This document shows positions 49,752-59,300 of a stretch of 64,000 nucleotides of DNA, piece by piece; position 1 is the stretch's first letter; every line of letters begins with the position of its first letter. The position numbers and the translations under genes are program-made. The notes below the pieces were generated by a model. The model made no database searches and was not told the origin of the DNA. It saw only the letters and a list, made by a program, of their open reading frames with translations. Source of the stretch: Ceratodon purpureus (taxonomy: Eukaryota > Streptophyta > Bryopsida > Pseudoditrichales > Ditrichaceae); NCBI GenBank assembly GCA_014871385.1, contig CM026428.1:4569384-4633383 (forward strand), given 5' to 3'.

Positions 49752-52700
49752 GGGGAAAGTTCGTACGTGAGCGGAGAGCGTAGAGCGGAGAGCGGTGAGC
49801 GCAGAATGGAGAGCACAGAATTGAGAATTAGGAAAATTTTCAAAAGCAAAGTAGACCCTTTAACCGTGGAAAATTACTAAATTAAGGCTAAATTTTGACA
49901 CTTTTTTTAAAAAAAGAGTATATTACCGTGGAAATTAGAGATTATATCTGGTAAGAATTTATTACGTTTGTTCTCTAAGATACAAATTAGGGCTAATGTC
50001 ATGATGACGTCATGCATATATTTTGTTATATTTCTCATGGATTTAGGCAAGATATAATGATCAGGCGTTAAGTTTTAGATCAAACAAATAATTCTTTCAT
50101 AGGATTATCTAAATGCACAAGGAAAAAAACAAATTCGAAAGAACGTAAAGGAGGCAAGGTTTGAAAACTTCCTGGAATATTTCAAAATTCGTGTATAATA
50201 TCTTAACTGCTGAAACCAAGATATACCTTGTTAGAGTCCTTGTCTTTATCGAAGAGTACTCTCTCTTCGTAGGCAGCAAAGCATCTTCATTTGAGTGATA
50301 CAAGTAGGAGATTTTCATCATCAAACAACACTTGGTAAGCTGGGTTCCAGAGAAGGAGGTCACTCATGGTATCTTGAGCTTGTCTGTAGATGGCGTATTT
50401 GGATAGTGACACAGTCCTTGGCATGCTGTGCTGTATGCGAAGGTAGCGTAGGAGTTCGGGGATGTCAATCTGCAAGCTTGCCTGTAACGTTTGAAGACTA
50501 CAAGAATTCAGTGTGTTGCGCGATGCCGAAGGTGTGTAATGCGAGATCCAGGAGGACGAGAGCGGCTGTAGGTTTGCCCCCAAAGGCACCGGCGAGTTAT
50601 GAGGAGCTGCGGCCGTGGCTGCTGGAGGTGGAGCGCGCCAGGGATCGAGGCATGGACCTGCCACCGTTTAGGCACATCGGAAGCCTCCATGTTGGTGAAG
50701 GGGAATGGCGTTGGACAGTGCTTTGTACCAATGAGCTTCTCCGTATTATGGAGTTATCCCTAATCCCGTATCCCTTGCTATCGAACGTCGATGAGAATCC
50801 AGTTGTTCAGCTGCCCGAAGTGATCATATCGGATGGCGAAACTTGCTGGTTTGATATGGACAAGAGTTGGACTGTATATCCTTCGAAGGATTAGTACAGT
50901 GAAGTCTAGTGGGGTGTTCGAATACAATTCTTAAGATTTGGTCATTCATTGGATCTAGATACGAGTATTCCAGCATGATGGTTTTAGATAATATAGATGA
51001 TTCTAGAAATAAGAAAAGAAAAACCAACTAAAAGAAATGGTCTTAAAAGTCCGTGGAATATTTCAGAGTTCGTGTATAATAATGGAGTAGCCGAAACCAA
51101 GATGTACACCAAGTGAAGAATAGGTAACATGGCTATGCAAATGTGGGATTTTGAATGGTTAAAATATAAGTTACAGCGCAATATTATTTTTGAGCCTTTC
51201 TTTTGTAACATTTCATTCTTCATATTATATTTTGAGCATTACAGTTGTGACATTTCATCCTTTACAAACACGGAGACAAATTGGACATGAGAATTATAAC
51301 AAGTTTAGGTTCAGGGAAGTAGAGTAGACGAAGGATTACCCAATGAACTCCAATTAAATCAAATCAAATCAAATGAAAACAACAATAGACCGAATTCTCC
51401 TTCAACCTCACAACATGCTACAGTCGCTACTTTCACTCTCAGAACTAGATGACTCCGTATCTCCTTCTACCGCCTCGTCATCGACGAATTGAAGGGCCCT
51501 GGGATCAAAAGTAGTTGGCCGACTAGGAACATATGTAAGGGCTCCAGATTGAAACGCCTGTGCTAAGCCCTCTGCGTAGTCCGGAAGTATGAAAGGCTGA
51601 ATCGGGCTGGAATGAAGACGCCACGATGGAGTGGACACTGCTCTTGGCCCACGTGGCGGTGTTGCGGAAACTACTCTGCAATAGAGAACCGACTGTGGTT
51701 AGACAGAGTCCGTAGAGCTAGAAAGAGCAGTAATGATTGGATAATATAAACAAAGAATAGAAGACTTACACCACTTGTCAGGTCTTGCTCTCTTTGGAGG
51801 CGCTTCGCCTGCTGCTACCGGCCTTGGATGTTTAGGAGGACCCATGGCGGATGGTTTGAGAAGGGCGTTGAATATGGCTTCGTCCTCCTCAAAAGCGAGA
51901 ATGTGGCGACCAATAGCCTGGGCAGCCTTGATGGAGGCTCCTGAAACTCGGAGAGATACAAAGAAATGAGAAACTGTGGTAAAAACGAGAAGAATAATTC
52001 AGAAAAGATATGCATGAATAGTTACCTGTCCCAGCATTCCAATCAACAACTATGTCGCCGGGCTTGGACAGCTCCTCAATGATGCCCTGCATCATCTCGA
52101 TGGATTTCTCCCTTGGGCCTCTCCACGGCACCTCCCCATTCATGAGCTGCGAATCCACATCGGTCAAGTTGAAAATGGCATCACTCTCGGTAATGTTGAG
52201 GAGCCCATGTATTAGGTCTTCCTTCTTCGTCTGGAAGGAGAAAGTACTGCCACTACGAACGTAGACGCGAATCCAGAATCGCATAGTCTGCAGTCAAGCA
52301 AAAGTAGTGAGTAAAATGAAGCGGAAGGGTTATCAGTAAGCGAAGAGAAGGGCATGTTCAGGAAAAGTACCAAGTTCTCGGGGTTCGTAGGAGAAGTCAG
52401 GCCGAGTACATTGACACCCCACCAGTCCTTGAATAGCACGTATCCACCAGCAGCAGCTTCTACCTCGATATCCTTAGCCAGCTTCTGATCAGTGTTGTAG
52501 ATGAGGCAGATGGCACCATCTTTCTGCAGGAATTCATCTGCAAAATGGAAGATGTCGTACAAATAATCCTTGTAGCGAGAGTTCCAAGGCGGAATACTCG
52601 TGGGGGGAACGGAAACGGAAGGGACGGGAAGATTCTCAGGGATGTCGGCAATGATCAAGTCGACTCCCAGATGGTCCTCTTGTTTGCACCGGTCCGGAAC

Positions 52701-55588
52701 TTCGTTTTCGCGGCCTGCTCCAAACTGGAGGAAACAAGAAAGGAGAGTTACTAACTACAAAGCGAGTAGAGGTGGCTGAATCCATGAAATGTCAAAATAT
52801 AAGAACATACCTTGCGAATGAAGTCTTGAATCTTGATCCAATCCGGGTCGCCACCTTTTCTCTCCTGTCTCCTATTTCGCCGCAACAGGGAATCCACAGA
52901 TGAGTTGAAGACGGAAACATGTGTGGAAATCGAAGCTCCAGCGGAAGAAGTTGTTTGAGGATATAGTTTGGCCTTCCTCTGCTGAAGGAGACCTCTGGTG
53001 ATCTCCGAAGCACTGATCGATGAAGGAGCCGGCGAAGAAGCTGGAGAAGGGTTGGTAACGATCATACCCGGAGAGGGCTCTGGTGCCTTCTCAGCTGGCG
53101 CGGAAGAGTCTGCACCAGTTTGCTGTGATGCCTCAGACTGAGAACGCAGAGATTTCAGTCGCCTTCCTCTCCCTCTCTTTGGTGGTGGAGCAGAAGACTG
53201 ATCCTGTTCTCCTTCACGACCTTCTGCATCATCCACGGAGTCCTCCGCCACAACCTCACCTCCATCGTGTAGAGTCTTGACGTCCGCCTCTGAGTCAATC
53301 GTGAAACCACGAGAGCAATCAAGATACCAGCATCCCTCAAGCAAGTGAGGAGCTTTGTACCTTTTCAACTGTTGGGGAGAATAGATACACTGGTCCGAGG
53401 TTTTCGACGTCCAAGAGAGGAAGTAGCTTGGGAACTGCTGAACCTTGATTACCCCCTTCAGAACAAGCTCTCGCTTGAAGTACCTATGTAAACCAATATG
53501 TAGAAGGTTAGTATCAAAGAGATAAAGAGACCTCGTTCTGGAATTTGAATCTGATTAAGAGGAATGTATCGTACCGGTAAGTAACCCGCTTGACAACTTG
53601 GGCGGTTCCAGGAAATTTAGAAAAAATGGACTTCTTGTCGAAGGGCTTATCTGCTGATTTTCCAATGAACGTAGGGAAGGCCTTGTCCCACAAGAGAATA
53701 CGTGAACTCTCCACATAATCGCCCGGCTGTTGGACATCAGGAAATGCCATCCAATTTATATCGAGGTTCTCCGTCTTGAATATGTCCTCGACTTCGTGGA
53801 TGACGGCTTCCTCCAACTGTAATACAAAATTGATATAATTAGCAACGAAGAAGGAATACGGTAAAAAAATAAAGGAACAAGTAATTGGAATGGATTTCTT
53901 ATAAAAATTACCCCAGCCCAGAATGAAGCTTTGTTCAACCATGGGTCGAAGTCGGTGTCTTTGAATTCAGATGGCAGAAATCTGTAAGACGTTCGAGCAC
54001 TCGGGGATGAGTTCCACCACTTCAACCAACGAGCCTTGTATTTGGGCTCAACGGCCGCAGGAACAATCTTCTGAAGCTTATCCACTGACATCTCAGGCTT
54101 ATTGTTGAGACTGAAATGGCGATTAATCTGCAAGAATTACCGAAGTTTGAGAAAGATAAATACAGAAATTATTGAAGTCATGCGAAACAGCGAATTGAAC
54201 AATGATCAGTGAGTCACCTCATTGAGGAAGTCGTCACCATTCTTGGGATTTGCAATAGCCAAGTACTTGGTGAAGTCCTTCTTCTTGATGGCTTCGACCA
54301 TTCTCTCTGATGCCTCATTCATAACATCCCAAACTGCACTTGCAGACTGCTCATCCTTAGGTGTCTTCATGCGGTAGGCATTGGCTGCTTCATCGGAGGC
54401 CGCTGCGAGTTCCCGCTGTGGAAAGAGAATTCAGACTTAGGAAATTCCATGAGTATTGAATAATAAGAAGCAAATAGAGAGAGGAAGTAGGACTTACTCG
54501 GTACAAAAATGCGATGAAAACTTTAGTTGTCAAGGGAAACTAGGAGGGATTAGGTGGCTTGTTCTTCAAACAGACGTCATACTCTTGAGGACTGAGGAGG
54601 TCTTTGAATTCCTCCAGCTTCATCATTCCGAAAGAGCGGATTCGAAATAGTTTTGCAGGGAGATTACTCTTGACGTGGTCATTCTCAGTCGACCTGAAAA
54701 TAAACCAAAAAAACTTATGATGAATAAAAGAGATGAGATAAAGTAACAAATGAAAAACAGGAGAAAAGAAACAAGTACTTACCAGTTGATGTCGTGCATT
54801 GCGTGAAGAAGATTGCCAACGTGGCCACGGGGGTCGAGTACTATGCAGTGCACAGAGATGTGCCAAGACGGGTCGTCTGCATGATGCTTGTTGATATGAC
54901 GAAGCCATGCTGAGAGGCGATGGTTACCTTCCCAGACAAAGAACATCTTCCCCGAGAATTGAGAGTAGTCCTCGTCACTTTGAAGCTCAAATTCAAAGGC
55001 ATCATTCGCGTCCCTCCATAATGGGCTCCATCTAGCCATGACCTCATCCGTAACATCTCGCGTCTGCTCTTCGTTGTTGTACATGGAGATGTACATGACG
55101 CGGTCGCCATCTCTATACCCCTTGACGAACTCCCGCTCCAAATGCTGCACACCCACTTCGCCCACTGGTCTGACCTTTGCCATTGGGATCATCCGACACA
55201 GGGGCACCAACATTCGGGACTTCTGCGATGGCTTGATCCTGAGCTTGTTGATGACGGCGTTGGAGTCCACCTTGTATAAGGTCTGATGTTCTAATTCCCC
55301 TTCTGTAGCAGTCTTCAAGTTTATCGGACAAGATGGTTTCACCAAAACATCTTGTGTTTGCGTAACCTGCGAGGGGGTGCGCAAATTAGGAAAACAAGCA
55401 CAATCGAAGAAAGTCATGCAATGTAGACAAGTATGTAAAAGAAAGTAACAATATATCTTCATACTGTCATCTCTCTTTTAACAACTCAATCATCATCTGT
55501 GATTGATAGAACTATCTCCGTGAGGATCGACTATAGTACTCCTTAGACTGTCTACAGTTCCAGTGACGGCGCCTCCTCCAAAATCGCC
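49752..55588. repeat. Tandem duplication, unit B
   Basis: This is the second unit of the tandem duplication, starting GGGGAAAGTTCGTACGTGAG directly after the end of unit A and matching it until AAAATCGCC at about 55588. Compared with A it lacks about 2.9 kb after 51,115, the joint lying in ACCAAGTGAAGAATAGG. Because the host gene continues intact past its right edge, this unit is at the original 5' end of the gene. Confidence 0.88.
50523..50894 (+). CDS. Small protein of unknown family, unit B paralogue
   Basis: A 123-codon frame starting at the same MPKVCNARSRR methionine as its twin in unit A and ending YPSKD. It keeps the features SYEELRPWLLEVERARDRG, GEGEWRWTVLCTNELL and VIISDGETCWFD. 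The frame is open for about 230 bp upstream of this ATG, but there is no earlier in-frame ATG in good agreement with unit A, so the shared ATG is chosen. It lies downstream of, and convergent with, the methyltransferase copy B. Family unknown. Confidence 0.45.
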   Translation: MPKVCNARSRRTRAAVGLPPKAPASYEELRPWLLEVERARDRGMDLPPFRHIGSLHVGEGEWRWTVLCTNELLRIMELSLIPYPLLSNVDENPVVQLPEVIISDGETCWFDMDKSWTVYPSKD

Positions 55589-56254
55589 TGGTCTGTTGGA
55601 CTGGGCACGGTAGAATAGCCGGCAGAGCAAAGACGACATGGGCTGGCCTCCTGACTCGAATCGGCGAGGAAGGAGAGGGTGGAGACATCGGCGGGGAGCC
55701 CTGTGGAGGAGAAGTGGGCATATAGCCCGGGGAGGTAGGCTCATACACCGGGGATGTAGGCATGTACACTGGAGAGGTAGGCATGTACACTGGAGAGGTA
55801 GGCATGTACTGTGGAGAGTGGACCTGGAGAGGTCCACTTTCCACACCTACAGGGTTGGCTACATCACAGGTACAGTGGTACTGATCAAATGAATCCGAAA
55901 GATCGGAAACATTGATGACAGAAATGGGGGAAGTAGCGGACATCTCAGGAGCATCGGATGATACCTACATTAGGAGAAATGAAGAGATGATCAACTGCCC
56001 TAATTAAAAGAGTAGGAAACAAAGAAGGAAAGAGGGCGAATAGAACTGAACATCATAAACATAAAAAAGGAATATAAATTGTAGATTGAATGAAATACCT
56101 CAGTTTCTGCTGGCGTAGGGTCTTGACGTTCGCTCCCCATTTGATCCCCATCAAAGTCCTTAATTGTAAACAATGTTGTAACAAAAAGATCAGGAACTTT
56201 TAAGATACAAACCAGAACCTCGAGAAGGCTCCCTAGAAAACCTTTAAAACTCAT
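51408..56254 (-). CDS. CTD-like heptads + ParB-like + beta-class DNA methyltransferase, copy B
   Basis: Inferred 13-exon gene, about 1,188 codons: 56254-56219, 56158-56099, 55964-55656, 55366-54783, 54693-54498, 54415-54218, 54127-53912, 53816-53575, 53483-52811, 52724-52371, 52287-52026, 51940-51770, 51673-51408; all phases agree. Parts in order: five YxPTSPx heptads (exon 3); ParB/sulfiredoxin-like domain (VPLCRMIPMAKVRP, FFVWEGNHRLSAW, HISVHCIVLDP); three exons of unknown fold; basic, AT-hook-like linker (PPPKRGRGRRLKSLRSQS); methyltransferase with motif IV-like LIIADIPENLP before a motif I-like KPGDIVVDWNAGTG, the beta-class order, plus WRGPREKSIEMMQGIIEE and GRHILAFEEDE; acidic Ser tail. 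The predicted place of action is the nucleus. One in-frame TAG (54540-54542) replaces a Trp codon of copy A. The donor of exon 3 and the start codon (56254 or 56140) are uncertain. Catalytic motifs are non-canonical, so activity is unproven. Confidence 0.7.
55704..55808 (-). other. RNA polymerase II CTD-like heptad block
   Basis: Five consecutive heptads on the minus strand: YMPTSPV three times, then YEPTSPG and YMPTSPP. Tyr1, Pro3, Thr4, Ser5 and Pro6 of the RPB1 consensus YSPTSPS are kept in every unit. Position 2 is Met or Glu rather than Ser, and position 7 is variable. A Pro/Ser-rich stretch follows. The exon is present only in copy B because the duplication breakpoint removed it from copy A. 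Confidence 0.85.
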
Positions 56255-56373
56255 AAAGACTTATAAGATTTTTTTTAAGACTTCATAAATTAAAACCCTT
56301 TCAATCAACACAAAAAATCAAAGAGGAAAAAAATGGAACAACTATCAGAAATCCCAAATTGTCCCCCAACCTT

Positions 56374-59300
56374 AACATTGAAAAACGAATTCCATCATCA
56401 ACCAATAACGTATACTTATCAAATCTTTAATATTTAATTCGTTATTAATTAACAAATAACTCAAATAACAAAAAAAAAATTAAAAAAAATACAAAGAACC
56501 GAAATGGAGCAGCACCCTCCCGGCCTACTGTCGTTGACGACAGTAGGTGGGCGGGTTTTTTATTTTCTCAAAATTTAAAAAAAAAACATTGAAAAACGAA
56601 TTCCATCATCAACCAGTAACGTATACTTATCAAATCTTTAATATTCAATTCGTTATTAATTAACAAATAACTCAAATAACAAAAAAAAAATTTAAAAAAT
56701 TACAAAAAACCGAAATGGAGCAGCACCCTCCCGGCCTACTGTCGTTGACGACAATAGGTGGGCGGGTTTTTTATTTTCTCAAAATTTAAAAAAAAAACAT
56801 TGAAAAACGAATTCCATCATCAACCAATAACGTATACTTACCAAATCTTTAATATTAAATTCGTTATTAATTAACAAATAACTCAAATAACAAAAAAAAA
56901 ATTAAAAAAAATACAAAGAACCGAAATGGAGCAGCACCCTCCCGGCCTACTGTCGTTGACGACAGTAGGTGGGCGGGTTTTTTATTTTCTCAAAATTAAA
57001 AAAAAAAACATTGAAAAACGAATTCCATCATCAACCAATAACGTATACTTATCAAATCTTTAATATTAAATTCGTTATTAATTAACAAATAACTCAAATA
57101 ACAAAAAAAAAATTTAAAAAAATACAAAGAACCGAAATGGAGCAGCACCCTCCCGGCCTACTGTCGTTGACGACAGTAGGTGGGCGGGTATTTTATTTTC
57201 TCAAAATTAAAAAAAAAAACATTGAAAAACGAATTCCATCATCAACCAATAACGTATACTTATCAAATCTTTAATATTTATTTCGTTATTAATTAACAAA
57301 TAACTCAAATAACAAAAAAAAAATTAAAAAAAATACAAAGAACCGAAATGGAGCAGCACCCTCCCGGCCTACTGTCGTTGACGACAGTAGGTGGGCGGGT
57401 TTTTTATTTTCTCAAAATTAAAAAAAATAACATTGAAAAACGAATTCCATCATCAACCAATAACGTATACTTATCAAATCTTTAATATTTAATTCGTTAT
57501 TAATTAACAAATAACTCAAATAACAAAAAAAAAATTTAAAAAAATACAAAGAACCGAAATGGAGCAGCACCCTCCCGGCCTACTGTCGTTGACGACAGTA
57601 GGTGGGCGGGTTTTTTATTTTCTCAAAATTTAAAAAAAAAACATTGAAAAACGAATTCCATCATCAACCAATAACGCATACTTACCAAATCTTTAATATT
57701 AAATTCGTTATTAATTAACAAATAACTCAAATAACAAAAAAAAAATTAAAAAAAATACAAAGAACCGAAATGGAGCAGCACCCTCCCGGCCTACTGTCGT
57801 TGACGACAGTAGGTGGGCGGGTATTTTATTTTCTCAAAATTAAAAAAAAAAACATTGAAAAACGAATTCCATCATCAACCAATAACGTATACTTATCAAA
57901 TCTTTAATATTTATTTCGTTATTAATTAACAAATAACTCAAATAACAAAAAAAAAATTAAAAAAAATACAAAGAACCGAAATGGAGCAGCACCCTCCCGG
58001 CCTACTGTCGTTGACGACAGTAGGTGGGCGGGTTTTTTATTTTCTCAAAATTAAAAAAAATAACATTGAAAAACGAATTCCATCATCAACCAATAACGTA
58101 TACTTATCAAATCTTTAATATTTAATTCGTTATTAATTAACAAATAACTCAAATAACAAAAAAAAAATTAAAAAAAATACAAAGAACCGAAATGGAGCAG
58201 CACCCTCCCGGCCTACTGTCGTTGACGACAGTAGGTGGGCGGGTTTTTTATTTTCTCAAAATTTAAAAAAAAAACATTGAAAAACGAATTCCATCATCAA
58301 CCAGTAACGTATACTTATCAAATCTTTAATATTCAATTCGTTATTAATTAACAAATAACTCAAATAACAAAAAAAAAATTTAAAAAATTACAAAAAACCG
58401 AAATGGAGCAGCACCCTCCCGGCCTACTGTCGTTGACGACAGTAGGTGGGCGGGTTTTTTATTTTCTCAAAATTTAAAAAAAAAACATTGAAAAACGAAT
58501 TCCATCATCAACCAATAACGCATACTTACCAAATCTTTAATATTAAATTCGTTATTAATTAACAAATAACTCAAATAACAAAAAAAAAATTAAAAAAAAT
58601 ACAAAGAACCGAAATGGAGCAGCACCCTCCCGGCCTACTGTCGTTGACGACAGTAGGTGGGCGGGTATTTTATTTTCTCAAAATTAAAAAAAAAAACATT
58701 GAAAAACGAATTCCATCATCAACCAATAACGTATACTTATCAAATCTTTAATATTTATTTCGTTATTAATTAACAAATAACTCAAATAACAAAAAAAAAA
58801 TTAAAAAAAATACAAAGAACCGAAATGGAGCAGCACCCTCCCGGCCTACTGTCGTTGACGACAGTAGGTGGGCGGGTTTTTTATTTTCTCAAAATTAAAA
58901 AAAATAACATTGAAAAACGAATTCCATCATCAACCAATAACGTATACTTATCAAATCTTTAATATTTAATTCGTTATTAATTAACAAATAACTCAAATAA
59001 CAAAAAAAAAATTAAAAAAAATACAAAGAACCGAAATGGAGCAGCACCCTCCCGGCCTACTGTCGTTGACGACAGTAGGTGGGCGGGTTTTTTATTTTCT
59101 CAAAATTTAAAAAAAAAACATTGAAAAACGAATTCCATCATCAACCAGTAACGTATACTTATCAAATCTTTAATATTCAATTCGTTATTAATTAACAAAT
59201 AACTCAAATAACAAAAAAAAATTTAAAAAATTACAAAGAACCGAAATGGAGCAGCACCCTCCCGGCCTACTGTCGTTGACGACAGTAGGTGGGCGGGTTT

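Noticed and set aside
50295-50522. Upstream extension of the 123-codon ORF in unit B
   Set aside because: The frame is open but lacks conservation with unit A at the protein level and has no ATG in a comparable place. The shared ATG at 50523 is preferred.
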